A stretch of 64,000 nucleotides of DNA from Acidilutibacter cellobiosedens (GCF_004103715.1 NZ_CP035282.1:2594673-2658672); one strand, 5' to 3'. Shown: positions 1 through 9,805, counted from the stretch's first letter. The notes: a model not told the origin generated them from the letters alone. A program made the numbers and translations.

Positions 1-66
1 ACTTTATATTTATTTTCCCAACCGATTTTTATAATTTTATTTATACATATATTATATTCATAAAAT
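1..66 (-). other. CRISPR leader-like sequence (second copy, array lies outside the window)
   Basis: An A/T-rich stretch that repeats the leader found beside the array at 9067-9190. Positions 3-64 match about 9125-9186, including an exact shared run of about 16 bases. It lies directly after cas2 in the direction of the cas operon. In the better-preserved copy, the matching segment lies about 55 nt from the first repeat. That places the first repeat of a second array just left of position 1. The match is seen; the unseen array is inferred. Confidence 0.55.
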
Positions 67-120
67 ATGTATTTTTCAATACCTGGAATTATATAAACTT
101 AAAAATCAGGTTGAGAAAAA

Positions 121-408
<288 letters not shown>

Positions 409-1287
409 TTACATCATCTCCTTCAAACTAAAGGGTTTAAACTCTTTTCCTTCCATACAGTATTTTATAAGCTTGTACCCATCAAGTTTAATTGCAGTTT
501 CATAGCTGATTTTGCGTTTCAATATTTTGTGCTCGAACACATTACTGAATCGGTTTTCGATAGATTCAATAAATATTTTTTTACCTGAATCATTAAGTAA
601 GCAGTAATTGAATTTTTTTACAAAATGTTTATCAACCTGTATTTTTCTATTATTTACTAACTCAAATATACTCTTATAAACCACAACAGGTTTAAATACC
701 TCAGATAAATCCAAACTTAAAGAAAATCTGCTTTCCCTCGGTTCATGTAAAAAGCTTATGGTCTGATTTAAATGAGTATTATATATCTGGGTTATAGTTC
801 TGCTATAAAGTATTGAATTTCCAAAAGAAATAAGAGCATTTATTGGATTATCCGGCGGCCTCTTTACTCTTTTGTTCATTATAAAATCCTCTGGAAGGAA
901 GTATTTAAAGCTGTCATAAAACTTCATCCATATTTGCCCTTCAATGAACAAAATATGCTTGATGTCCAAATCCTTATCTAAAAAATTTGGAATATCCTCT
1001 TTCAGCCAATATAAAAATTCCTTCAACTCTTTTTTGCCATGTTTATAATAATGATATAAAACTTCATATATATTTTCTGCGATACCTAATACAATAGCTT
1101 TTGCTATCCCCGCCCTTGAAGCAAAATCTAAAAACTTTGTATTCATACTTATTTCATTTAAACAATATATTTCTCTTGTATCTTCAACAGGTATATAATT
1201 ATTTCCCTTTTCATTTCGAAAAAGAATGGAATTATCCTTTCTGCTCAATTCTCCCATAGACATAATATATCTTGTATGCTTACCCAA
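409..1287 (-). CDS. cas1: CRISPR-associated integrase Cas1 (type I-B), apparently with an internal deletion
   Basis: Cas1 joins new spacers to the leader end of the array. The N-terminal strand region (GELSRKDNSILF, YIPVEDTREIY) and the catalytic domain are recognisable. The three metal-binding positions are present: Glu in LFIEGQ (about residue 116), His in SFLHEP (about 181) and Asp in SLSLDLSE (about 193). The protein has 292 residues, against roughly 320-340 for I-B Cas1. The segment joining the two domains (normally an FNYYGYY...SFYPRE-type stretch) is missing: sequence runs from FLDFASRAG straight into IAKAIVLGIAENI. This looks like an in-frame loss of about 40 codons, so integrase function is doubtful. 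Confidence 0.92.
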   Translation of the reverse strand: MGKHTRYIMSMGELSRKDNSILFRNEKGNNYIPVEDTREIYCLNEISMNTKFLDFASRAGIAKAIVLGIAENIYEVLYHYYKHGKKELKEFLYWLKEDIPNFLDKDLDIKHILFIEGQIWMKFYDSFKYFLPEDFIMNKRVKRPPDNPINALISFGNSILYSRTITQIYNTHLNQTISFLHEPRESRFSLSLDLSEVFKPVVVYKSIFELVNNRKIQVDKHFVKKFNYCLLNDSGKKIFIESIENRFSNVFEHKILKRKISYETAIKLDGYKLIKYCMEGKEFKPFSLKEMM

Positions 1288-1311
1288 TGGTATTTTCCTC
1301 CTTTTCTTACC

Positions 1312-1806
1312 TTAAATAAAACAGTACTCATAAAATGCACATTTCTTACACTTTGGCTTATATATCGGGTCCGGCAATTTATCCGATGAAACAAATTCGA
1401 TTATTTCATTCTCCAGTTCATTTAATTTATTTTTCTCTTCCTCTGTAAGTTCTAATGTAATAATTTTTTTATTCTGTTTATTTTTTTCAATAAACTCAAT
1501 CTTTCCTTTCCTATTTATCCCCTTCTCTTTTAAAATTTTTAAATACAAAAGAGTCTGCCATTTTGCTGCTTTTACATCTGCATCGGATTTTTTAATTTCA
1601 ACAAGATAATCATTAGTAATTTTATCTACCTTTATATTTTCTATGGAAACTTCGGCATTTTCATTTCCGTTGTATTTTAATTCATGGAGAACTCTTCCTA
1701 TATGGACATCTTCGCTATTGTCTTCCAAATTAATTCTGTTGGCAAAAAGCCAACACTGACGTTTACAGTGAAAATAATAATTTATCATCGTTCCGTTAAC
1801 TTTCAT
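1312..1806 (-). CDS. cas4: CRISPR-associated exonuclease Cas4
   Basis: A 164-residue RecB-like nuclease that trims prespacers to give the correct PAM end and length. Visible features are the N-terminal cysteine segment FHCKRQCW, the active-site strand LVEIKKSDAD followed by the WQTLLYL helix, and the C-terminal cysteines of KCKKCAFYEYCFI. The four cysteines typically hold a 4Fe-4S cluster. It sits between cas3 and cas1 as in most I-B operons, 15 bases after cas3. The length is normal and no defect is seen. Confidence 0.93.
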   Translation of the reverse strand: MKVNGTMINYYFHCKRQCWLFANRINLEDNSEDVHIGRVLHELKYNGNENAEVSIENIKVDKITNDYLVEIKKSDADVKAAKWQTLLYLKILKEKGINRKGKIEFIEKNKQNKKIITLELTEEEKNKLNELENEIIEFVSSDKLPDPIYKPKCKKCAFYEYCFI

Positions 1807-1821
1807 AAGTTTTCCTCCATA

Positions 1822-4416
1822 TTACAAAATATCACAATTACCCTCTTCCAACAATGCTCTCTTAAACTTTCCGTCTTCAAAATACTTTTCTCCGTCTTCC
1901 AAATAAAATATTTCTCCGATTAAATCATTATATGACACGTTTAATGATCTTACTTTATATATAAAATAACTCATTTTTTCCATTACTTCAGACAATTTAA
2001 CTTTTTTCTCAGCATATCCAATGTTTTTATCCATCAATACTTTTTTATACTCTTGCCACACTTCCCTCCCTATTAACTTTCCTTTCTTCTCCAAATTCAC
2101 TTCTCTATTAATAAAAACTGTGTATTCTTTCATATCATCTGAAATCAACTCCATCCTCTTAGAAATAATCCTATAATTAAGTTCTATTATACTTTCTCTG
2201 AAGTTCTTTATATTGTCTGGGTTTTCTCTGTTTAAATTTTCTTCTATCCTTCTCATTATTATCTCATAAAATTTATCAAAATCTTTATTTTCCAAAATAT
2301 CTCTGATATAGCCCTGTTTCAAAGTAACACTTGAATCTTTCCTGTAATCCTTCTTATAAACAGTAGAAGCTTTATCCAAATCAAAAAAATACACTACTGC
2401 CATCTTTTTTAGGCATGAACGATTTATACGCCCCATAAATTGCTCTTCCGAATCCAATATTGAAATATCCTTAAAACCTGCATACATATCCACATCTAAC
2501 CCTGCTTCGATTATCTGAGTCGAAACGAGAATTATATTATTTTCATCATTTACATCCTTAATTATTTCATTTCTTTCAAACTTATTATTATCACCAGTCA
2601 ATAGTAATATTTTCTTACCTGATAATTCCTTGTTATGATACAATTCATCATAAAATTTTTCCGCCGATTTTTTTGTTATGAACTCTATTGCTATATTTTT
2701 ATCCGTACTTTTAGCTACCTCAATTAACTTTTCTTTTAACCTGTCCCATAAATTTTCACTGACATTTAATAATGAATAATCGGGTTTCACTCTGTTTTTA
2801 AACAGTGGATTTTTAAAATATTTATCCTTGTTTTCAATCAAAGATACGAATTCTTCTTTCGTATCCGTCAATTTATCAAGCTTCGGCAAAGTTGCGGACA
2901 TTATTATTATCTTTATATTTAAAATTTCCGTATATTTTTTCAAAAATAATATTATTTCCTTCCAGATATCATTTCTGTAACTCTGAATTTCATCAAGAAT
3001 AACTACACTGTTAGCCAAATGAACTAAAGGAAAAACCTCTTCCCTTTCATTACCGAAAAGATGACTAAAAAATCCTACATGAGTTGTCAGTACAATCGGA
3101 TAGTGCAAAAACTGCCTGTCCAATACCGCTCTTTCATAATTTATCTCCTGTTTTAAGGAGCCCTTTAAATGTAACTTATTGTCCTCTTCCTCATCAATTA
3201 ATTTTATGGGAGTAATAGAGTTAACCACCGTTATATCATTTTGTATATCTTTATTGCCTTTGAAAATATCATTAAGGGATTTTTTCGTCTGTTCAACTAA
3301 AGTATTAAAAGGAAATATATAAAATATTTTATTTAAATTAGAATTATTTTTTAGCATTTTAAAAGCCAAATTAATAGAAGTATTAGTTTTACCGCTGCCT
3401 GTCGGGGCTTCAAGATAAAATATATTCTCATTTAAATGATTTTCTAAATTTTTTTCTGCCTCCAAAAACATACTGCTTCTTAATTCATTGATATCCCCAT
3501 CTTTATAAGGTTTGATACCTTCTCCGTTTATACATTTCTCATATCGCCTTATACTTTTATAATTCTTGTTTTCCTTATATATATCATAAAACCTGTCCAC
3601 ATCTTTAATCGTTCCAAATTTCTTAATTTCATTGCCATTTATAAACTCTGAGGTTGAATAAAAATCCGAAGCAACTAACAGTGAGTAAACAAATTTTGTA
3701 TAGATATATATATTCATACAATTCCAAGGTTGAGATTTATCATAATTCTTCAAAAAATCACCGCATAATTTAAATACAGCTTTAACATGATTTTCAGTAG
3801 CAAAAAAATCAACATTATAGTCTTCATAAATTATTTTATTGTTTCTATATTTTTTATAACTTTCCTGAAACTTTTCGCCGAATTCATACAAGTCGTCAAA
3901 AGAGCTGTGATGCCTTGATATTATATAGGAATTAAGAAACAAAAAGGTCAAAAGAGTACTGCATAAATTTTTATTTTCTTCTATATTGCCTATAAATTTT
4001 CTTATTTTCTTAAAAAAATAGTCAAAATATATACAGGCCGAAAGCATTGAATGTTTCGAATCTTCTGTAGGTTTATTTTCATATTTCTCGTTTCTCATTT
4101 TTCTATACTGAAATCCGCTGTTTATCTTCCCTAAATCATGCATATATATTTCATTACAAACCATCTCTTCCCACAATTTTATTCCGTCATATTCATCTTT
4201 GCCAAAAAAAACATTTTCAAGATTTTTAAATACCCCATTTAATTTTTTCTCTTCACATAACTTCAAAAAATATGAATATGCCAAATCCGAATGCTCTTTT
4301 AATCTTTCCTTAATATCATCTTTTCTATTCCTATCTTCCTTCAAATGAGCATATATATCTTCATTATTTGGAATAAACTTATCCATATCAAATAACTTTA
4401 CGCCATCAAAAATCAT
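1822..4416 (-). CDS. cas3: CRISPR-associated nuclease-helicase Cas3 (HD + SF2 helicase)
   Basis: An 864-residue single-chain Cas3, the enzyme recruited by Cascade to unwind and degrade target DNA. The N-terminal HD nuclease has HD at residues 93-94 (YMHDLGK), a conserved KHS at about 121-123 and SRHH at about 167-170. The SF2 helicase has Walker A APTGSGKT at 337-344, Walker B DEIQ at 475-478, then SATLP, the STQIIEAGLDVD motif and QFMGRINRS. All key motifs are present, so interference is probably possible. It follows cas5 after a 55-base gap and precedes cas4. Confidence 0.95.
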   Translation of the reverse strand: MIFDGVKLFDMDKFIPNNEDIYAHLKEDRNRKDDIKERLKEHSDLAYSYFLKLCEEKKLNGVFKNLENVFFGKDEYDGIKLWEEMVCNEIYMHDLGKINSGFQYRKMRNEKYENKPTEDSKHSMLSACIYFDYFFKKIRKFIGNIEENKNLCSTLLTFLFLNSYIISRHHSSFDDLYEFGEKFQESYKKYRNNKIIYEDYNVDFFATENHVKAVFKLCGDFLKNYDKSQPWNCMNIYIYTKFVYSLLVASDFYSTSEFINGNEIKKFGTIKDVDRFYDIYKENKNYKSIRRYEKCINGEGIKPYKDGDINELRSSMFLEAEKNLENHLNENIFYLEAPTGSGKTNTSINLAFKMLKNNSNLNKIFYIFPFNTLVEQTKKSLNDIFKGNKDIQNDITVVNSITPIKLIDEEEDNKLHLKGSLKQEINYERAVLDRQFLHYPIVLTTHVGFFSHLFGNEREEVFPLVHLANSVVILDEIQSYRNDIWKEIILFLKKYTEILNIKIIIMSATLPKLDKLTDTKEEFVSLIENKDKYFKNPLFKNRVKPDYSLLNVSENLWDRLKEKLIEVAKSTDKNIAIEFITKKSAEKFYDELYHNKELSGKKILLLTGDNNKFERNEIIKDVNDENNIILVSTQIIEAGLDVDMYAGFKDISILDSEEQFMGRINRSCLKKMAVVYFFDLDKASTVYKKDYRKDSSVTLKQGYIRDILENKDFDKFYEIIMRRIEENLNRENPDNIKNFRESIIELNYRIISKRMELISDDMKEYTVFINREVNLEKKGKLIGREVWQEYKKVLMDKNIGYAEKKVKLSEVMEKMSYFIYKVRSLNVSYNDLIGEIFYLEDGEKYFEDGKFKRALLEEGNCDIL

Positions 4417-4471
4417 ACGTAAACCACCCCTCTAAGATATACTCCCCCACCAAAACAGTGGGGGATAATTT

Positions 4472-5227
4472 CTAAGAAAAAAATAAATTTTTATTTCCAT
4501 CCGAAAAAACCGGACATTTCTTTTTGGGTTTTACGTTCATATTGGTAAACACATATCTTTTTGTAATGTATTGATTTGTATTTTCATCCAATTTTTCCGG
4601 CAGCTTTTCTTCATATTTCCACAGTTTTTCTTCTTTATAATCCTCATTAAATATTCCTGTAAACGCATCAGCCTTATCCAAAATTTCAAAATAATCCTTT
4701 AAAAACAAACTATCCAACCTGTCAAAATCAGATACTTCTTCTAATTTTACCAACTTTGTATCTAAAATATCGGCAAAATGGTCATTCTTTCCCAAATAAG
4801 GCAGATAAACAAACTTACCGTTTAAAAGCCTGTCTTTAATTTCATCTATATATGGATTGTCATCAATCAAAATATAAATTTCCCAGCTTGGATTTTCCAG
4901 CCACTGTTCCGTTACTACAAGATTTCCTCCCGATTCCTGAGAAGCATATCCTACGGAATTATTGAAAGTCTGAATCTTTTTGGGAATAAACCCTCCGGGA
5001 TTATTGTCAGGTACAACCGAAAATTTCAAATCCTTTAGCTTCTCGTAAAATTCAGGATAAGTTTTTTCATCTTGAAAGGTATACCCTTTAAATCCCATCG
5101 CAGCCCCTATTATCCCCAGTAATGCTATTTTGTGAATATTTCCGTAAGTAAAATATAAATAAGTATTCACATCGGGCTTTTTGAAAAAGGCTGTCCTCCC
5201 TTTTAGCAAAAATTTAATTCCGTCCAT
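4472..5227 (-). CDS. cas5: Cascade subunit Cas5 (type I-B)
   Basis: A RAMP-fold protein that caps the 5' end of the crRNA in Cascade. I place the start at the internal ATG giving MDGIKFLLKGRTAFFKKPDVN, the usual Cas5b N-terminus. This lies four bases after the cas7 stop and gives 251 residues. The longer frame would overlap cas7 and adds 21 unrelated residues. The GIIGAAMGFKGY segment fits the family's conserved early glycine-rich helix. It belongs to the cas operon between cas7 and cas3. Confidence 0.9.
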   Translation of the reverse strand: MDGIKFLLKGRTAFFKKPDVNTYLYFTYGNIHKIALLGIIGAAMGFKGYTFQDEKTYPEFYEKLKDLKFSVVPDNNPGGFIPKKIQTFNNSVGYASQESGGNLVVTEQWLENPSWEIYILIDDNPYIDEIKDRLLNGKFVYLPYLGKNDHFADILDTKLVKLEEVSDFDRLDSLFLKDYFEILDKADAFTGIFNEDYKEEKLWKYEEKLPEKLDENTNQYITKRYVFTNMNVKPKKKCPVFSDGNKNLFFS

Positions 5228-5231
5228 GGTT

Positions 5232-6227
5232 TTACAGCTCTTCTCTTGTAAAAATATTATAATATTTTGCTTTGGGAAAGTTTTTGTCAATGTGAATCTT
5301 TAAAGAATTATAATATACTTCTGTATTGATTATCTTATCAGATAATTTGTCGATAAGATCTATTAATTCTTTGGAAAATCTTATAATATCTTTTTCTCCG
5401 CCTTTTTCAAATTCAATATATTGAGTTATATCAGGCAAATAAAGATCCGATTCCGTTTCTATGAATATTGACAGCTCATTTTCGCATCCTATTTTGGAAT
5501 TCGTATTAAAGGCAGTGGCTGAAACAAGAGCTGCTTCTTTAAATTTTTTATAATCTTCTTCCGTATATCCTTCCGTAACTCCCAATTTTATATAATCATT
5601 ATAAGAAGTCGGATTTATAACAAAGGGATAAAAATAATGGGCTTCACTGCTTACTATTTTCGTTCCTAATGTGGAAGCATTGGCTTCTTCCATTTCTTTA
5701 CCTTCTTCTTTGTTTCTCTTATTTTTTCTCTTAATTTCTTCATTCTCCACTCTGAATGGTGACAATATCTGCTGTTCTTCAACAGAAGTCTTATCATATT
5801 TGTTAAATCCCTGTCCTATTTGAACGGTTCCGGTTATGGAAATATTGTTACCTTCTTCCGCAAAAGTGGCCCCAAAATTTTTAACGTCTAATGCAGTAAA
5901 AAGATTTTGAACGACTTCCTTTTTATCTTCATCTTTTAACTTAGGGACGGAAAATATCTCCTCATATCTTTCTTCTAACGATTTAGGCCTTAACTCTTTT
6001 TTCCCTTTTTTATCTTCCGCCATCTTTAAGGATTTGATATAAAGAATTTTTTCTCCTTGGTCCAGCCACATTCTTTTCATAGGATATTTCAAGGCTTTAT
6101 CACTTCCGAATATCTCCCCCGTGGATATGGATTTGGGATAACCGCTGAAATCCGCATTCCAATTGGACATAATTGATTTTATCCCTATCACCCCGTAAAC
6201 TCTCTTCTTCATGCTCTTATTTTCCAT
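5232..6227 (-). CDS. cas7: Cascade backbone subunit Cas7 (Csh2 family)
   Basis: A 331-residue Csh2-type Cas7, the protein that polymerises along the crRNA to form the Cascade backbone. The N-terminus RVYGVIGIKSIMSNWNADF and the segment DVKNFGATFAEEGNN...ITGTVQIGQGFNK are characteristic of Csh2. Cas7 starts inside the end of cas8b (11-base overlap), with a GGAGG site in the cas8b coding sequence, so the two are translationally coupled. The Csh1/Csh2 pairing marks this as the Hmari-like branch of type I-B. Confidence 0.95.
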   Translation of the reverse strand: MENKSMKKRVYGVIGIKSIMSNWNADFSGYPKSISTGEIFGSDKALKYPMKRMWLDQGEKILYIKSLKMAEDKKGKKELRPKSLEERYEEIFSVPKLKDEDKKEVVQNLFTALDVKNFGATFAEEGNNISITGTVQIGQGFNKYDKTSVEEQQILSPFRVENEEIKRKNKRNKEEGKEMEEANASTLGTKIVSSEAHYFYPFVINPTSYNDYIKLGVTEGYTEEDYKKFKEAALVSATAFNTNSKIGCENELSIFIETESDLYLPDITQYIEFEKGGEKDIIRFSKELIDLIDKLSDKIINTEVYYNSLKIHIDKNFPKAKYYNIFTREEL

Positions 6228-7950
6228 CTTCCTTTACCTCCTCTTTATCTTTTTCATATAATAAATTGCTGTATAAATAACCCCCAATTAAAATATCCTT
6301 CATTATTCCATCTTTTTCCGGAACATAACCGATAACCATGGCATATAAATTATTGAATTTTTTACTATCCTTCCAGATATCATAATTATACTTAATGAAC
6401 AATTTTCTAAGCTCATCTTTGAGTTTCTCATCGGTACTGCAATTCAATATAGGATTTATAAGGGAATGCATCTTTTTACTTGATTTATTCTTGGATATTA
6501 AAAAACTCACCAGCTGTCCTACTGCAAAATAGTATCCTTTATCCGTTTCTATCTGATCCGTAGAATCTTTCTTTATTTTTTCTCTCAGCTTATCTGATAT
6601 ATCTTTCAAAATATCTCCCATATTTTTCACACCTCCAAAATATTTTATTATCGACTCTCTTAAATTAAACTGTTCTTTTGCTCTTAAAATATAGCCGTTA
6701 CAAATGGAATTCTCTATTAAATTCATAGTTACCTGAGGAAATACTTGCCTTATAACCATTTCATCCCCCTTATAAAGCCAGTCAAAAAATGCTTTCCTGT
6801 ACCTAAGAATATTTCTTCCTATTTCAGGATCGTAGACTTTCAAATCTTTCGGTTCGGTAAAATAATTATTAGTCAAATATTTACTGAAATAAACTTCATT
6901 TATCACATTCTTTAAATCCTTCCAATTTTCAAGAGGACCGTAGTTATTTAAGTGCTGTTCCTTACCTTCATATTTAATGGACAGGACGTTTTCGATGTTT
7001 AAATTTTTAATCTTATTCTCATATAAAACTATTTCGTCAAAATCCTTAATTTCCACTTCTTTTCCTTTTTGTACCTTTAAAAAATATCCTGAAAAGTCCT
7101 TATCGGGAGATTCATCATTTGTCAGACATTTAATATCGGAATCACTTATATATATGTTAGTTCTCCCCTGGGAAGCATAATTCATGAGATAATCAAAAAA
7201 TTTTTTCTGAATCATTACATCTTCTTCCGAGATCAAATATGGGAGCTTGTTTTTTCTTGTTTTATGCTCAAGATAAGGTTTTTTGGAGTTAAGTCCCATA
7301 TTGTCATTTGGAAGCCCCAATACCTCATCGCCTATTTTTATATTGTACTTTGCATCATTATAAATATTGGGAATTATATATTTTTCACTTTCAATTTTAT
7401 ACTGTTCCATATCAGCTTTAAAAAATATCTTCAGATAATTTTTATCGTTTTTTATGTTTTCTTCTTCGATTATTGTATATATTCTGTTCTTTATCCAATT
7501 TTTATTTTTCTCTATAATTTTTTCATCTGCTTTCCCGTATTTTTTTTCTATGTCCAAATACATATCTTTCTTTTTTCCCTCATATCTCTTTTCAGGATAT
7601 AAAATATTTTTGTAATAGTTATCTATAACCTCGCCAGTAAGCTTCTTAGAATTTACATTGGGCTTTTTAATAAAAAACGAGAAACAGTTGTTACTGTGAA
7701 TTACTTTCTTGGGATCTACAGGTTTATTCATGTCCACTAATCTTGACAGATAATCCATTTCCGCAAAAATATAATACATGCTGTCATTTCTATCTGTATC
7801 TTCTTTATTTACTTCAAGTATCTTTTCAATGTCTCCCTTGCCATCCACTAAAATATAACTTCCTTCAGGTAATACATAATTATCAATTATAATCCTATCG
7901 TCTTTCTCTTCATATATTTTCTTGAATGTATCTATACAGTCCTTCAGCAC
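6217..7950 (-). CDS. cas8b: Cascade large subunit Cas8b (Csh1 family)
   Basis: A 577-residue Cas8b/Csh1-like protein, the subunit that recognises the PAM. Identification rests on its length, its place between cas6 and a Csh2-type cas7, and family-like segments such as YEGKEQHLNNYGPLENWKDLKN, the YRKAFFDWLYKG...RQVFPQV helix and the C-terminal small-subunit-like helices (GYYFAVGQLVSFLISKNK). Translation likely begins at GTG, placed five bases after a strong GGGAGGAGGTG site. Sequence alone does not allow the PAM to be predicted. Confidence 0.88.
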   Translation of the reverse strand: MLKDCIDTFKKIYEEKDDRIIIDNYVLPEGSYILVDGKGDIEKILEVNKEDTDRNDSMYYIFAEMDYLSRLVDMNKPVDPKKVIHSNNCFSFFIKKPNVNSKKLTGEVIDNYYKNILYPEKRYEGKKKDMYLDIEKKYGKADEKIIEKNKNWIKNRIYTIIEEENIKNDKNYLKIFFKADMEQYKIESEKYIIPNIYNDAKYNIKIGDEVLGLPNDNMGLNSKKPYLEHKTRKNKLPYLISEEDVMIQKKFFDYLMNYASQGRTNIYISDSDIKCLTNDESPDKDFSGYFLKVQKGKEVEIKDFDEIVLYENKIKNLNIENVLSIKYEGKEQHLNNYGPLENWKDLKNVINEVYFSKYLTNNYFTEPKDLKVYDPEIGRNILRYRKAFFDWLYKGDEMVIRQVFPQVTMNLIENSICNGYILRAKEQFNLRESIIKYFGGVKNMGDILKDISDKLREKIKKDSTDQIETDKGYYFAVGQLVSFLISKNKSSKKMHSLINPILNCSTDEKLKDELRKLFIKYNYDIWKDSKKFNNLYAMVIGYVPEKDGIMKDILIGGYLYSNLLYEKDKEEVKEDGK

Positions 7951-7968
7951 ATTTTCACCTCCTCCCTC

Positions 7969-8664
7969 TTAAAACCATTTACAATTTACATATCCAAAGC
8001 CTCTTGAATTCAATTCCAAGATTCCCACCCCTAAAGCAAAATATGCTAATTTCTGAGCCATTTTGTTTTCAGCAACATAAAGGGTAAGCTTGTCTCCCAA
8101 AAGCTGTATATTCTTAAATTCGGATGCAACAGGTTTCATATTATCAAATTTTAAGAATGTAAAGAGTTCAAAATTTTCTTCTATTTTTTCATTAAAATAA
8201 TCATTATATTTTTTTATAATATTTCCCATAAGCCTTTTTTCGTAGTTTCCAACGGATTCGCTTTTCCTCCAATACCCTTCTTCAAATTTTGCAACTGCGG
8301 GAGTAATGCTGTAAATTTTCTCTATTATTCCCCTATCAGGAATAATACTTTTCTCAACAGTTAATGCTTTTAAATATCTTGTATACTCATTTGCCAAATA
8401 TTTTTCGAAATGATCGGCAAGCCTTTCATCCACTGTTCGGATTATTACGGTATATATATTCCCTTTTTGATAAATTTTGGACTTTTCCACAGGATAAAAT
8501 CCATTGTGAACATAATTTTTAAATACGTTTTCCTCATGAAAATCAGACAGCTCTTTGTTTTTTAAAAAACTTTTATCGATTAGTTGCGATATGTACTCCA
8601 GGGACCTTTTGCTGTTCATGTTTTCAAGAGCATAAACTTTTAATTTAAATTCATATACTTTCAT
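7969..8664 (-). CDS. cas6: pre-crRNA processing endoribonuclease Cas6
   Basis: A 231-residue Cas6, which cuts the repeat RNA to release crRNAs carrying an 8-nt repeat tag. The C-terminal glycine-rich loop reads FALGVGILELNSRGFGYVNCKW, the typical G-rich motif of Cas6. It is the first gene of the cas operon; the ATG follows AAAGGTGGTGAAAAT, a strong ribosome site. The array lies about 175 bp upstream in the same orientation. The A/T-rich gap 8665-8839 probably holds the operon promoter, but no box is clear. Confidence 0.92.
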   Translation of the reverse strand: MKVYEFKLKVYALENMNSKRSLEYISQLIDKSFLKNKELSDFHEENVFKNYVHNGFYPVEKSKIYQKGNIYTVIIRTVDERLADHFEKYLANEYTRYLKALTVEKSIIPDRGIIEKIYSITPAVAKFEEGYWRKSESVGNYEKRLMGNIIKKYNDYFNEKIEENFELFTFLKFDNMKPVASEFKNIQLLGDKLTLYVAENKMAQKLAYFALGVGILELNSRGFGYVNCKWF

Positions 8665-8839
8665 ATTTTCACCACCTTTATTTGTTTAATAAATTTTGAA
8701 TACTTATTCATTAGATTGTTATATAATGTTTATATAAATAATTTTTTTAACTTAAATTAATTATATACCTGTCGTTATTATTCGTCAAACAAATAATATT
8801 GATTTTTTAAGTTGAAAATAAAATATTTCTTTTCTTCTT

Positions 8840-9066
8840 ATTTTTCTACATCTCATGTTACGGTTCAACTTTTTACTTAATCAAACAAAAAATATATTTC
8901 AATACATCTTATGTTAAGGTTCAACGTATACTATCTTACGATTGCACACGAAATACAATAATTTCAATACATCTTATGTTAAAGTTCAATGTCTAAAACT
9001 CTATTACTGTTTATTTCTTTTACATTATTTCAATACATCTTATGACATCTTATGTTAAGGTTCAAA
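8840..9066 (-). CRISPR. short, decaying type I-B CRISPR array (4 repeats, 3 spacers)
   Basis: Four copies of a 30-bp repeat lie at 8840-8869, 8896-8925, 8961-8990 and 9027-9066. In the transcribed (minus) orientation the repeat begins GTTGAACCTTAACATAAGAT and ends ATTGAAAT, the usual I-B 8-nt crRNA tag. Spacers are 26, 35 and 36 nt. The leader-distal repeat (8840) differs at five positions, as terminal repeats often do. The repeat next to the leader (9027) carries an internal 10-bp duplication of ACATCTTATG, making it about 40 bp long. The third repeat has two changes. Confidence 0.93.
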
Positions 9067-9190
9067 TACACTAAATTATATATTATCATTTAAATAAAAT
9101 TTCTTAACAACTATTATTCCCAAATTTTATATTTATTTTCCTAACTATCTTTATAAATTTATTAATATATATTATACTTATAAAACTTGA
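9067..9190 (-). promoter_or_regulatory. CRISPR leader
   Basis: An A/T-rich, gene-free stretch between the first repeat and the end of the acetyltransferase gene. It is on the side expected for the leader, because the tag-bearing end of the repeat points left and the most degenerate repeat is at the opposite end. About 60 bp of it recur at 1-66 beside cas2, which supports a functional element and not random A/T-rich DNA. The array promoter and Cas1-Cas2 docking site should lie here, but I see no clear boxes. Confidence 0.7.
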
Positions 9191-9205
9191 ATTTTGCAAA
9201 TTTCA

Positions 9206-9679
9206 TCACTCCAAAGAAACTTTTTTTCTCATAGAAACAAATTTAAAATTACCCCCATTTGTCTGTTGGTCAAAATGATATTCTTCTTTAAAGTCCAATT
9301 TTTTGTAGACTTTTATTGCGCGTATATTAAAACAAGCTACGGACAAGGTTATTGCTTTAACATTTCTGTGCTTTTTGGTTATAAAATTTAGGCATGAGGA
9401 CATGAATTCCGTTCCTAAACCCCTTCCTGTTAAATCCGGACGCATACCTATACCAATATCAGCAACATTTTCACTAATATTTAAAGTTAAAAAACCAATA
9501 AGTTCACAACCGCTAAGTACCTCAAAATACGTTTCTCCTCGCATATCTGGGTCTATTAATTCATTATAGTCATCTTCATCAGCAGTCATATCATAAAATG
9601 AATAAATGCCCGGATATTTCCACTCATCAGCAATTATAACTGCATTCTTTTGTGTAAGTTTTCCGAATTCTAATTTCAA
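9206..9679 (-). CDS. GNAT-family N-acetyltransferase
   Basis: A single GNAT domain that transfers an acetyl group from acetyl-CoA to an amine; the substrate cannot be told. The acetyl-CoA-binding motif is RPDLTGRGLGTEFM, followed by the ACFNIRAIKVYKKLDFKEEY segment typical of RimI/RimL-like enzymes. I place the start at TTG (KLEFGKLTQKNAV), eight bases after AGGAGAG. The upstream ATG would put that ribosome site inside the coding region. It stands alone between the CRISPR leader and a degenerate stretch. Confidence 0.85.
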   Translation of the reverse strand: MKLEFGKLTQKNAVIIADEWKYPGIYSFYDMTADEDDYNELIDPDMRGETYFEVLSGCELIGFLTLNISENVADIGIGMRPDLTGRGLGTEFMSSCLNFITKKHRNVKAITLSVACFNIRAIKVYKKLDFKEEYHFDQQTNGGNFKFVSMRKKVSLE

Positions 9680-9805
9680 TCTAATCACTCTCCTATATAT
9701 CAAACGAATCAGTATCTTTCATTATTTTATCATAAATAATAAAGACTGTAGTTATATAATTACTATAAATTCAGTCATAACATTTATGGAAGATATAATT
9801 TCTAA

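Noticed and set aside
409-1287. Possible loss of the Cas1 catalytic Glu in the segment ILYSRTITQIYNTHL
   Set aside because: The catalytic Glu of Cas1 lies in the earlier (I/G)EG motif, which is present here as LFIEGQ; the His and Asp are also present.
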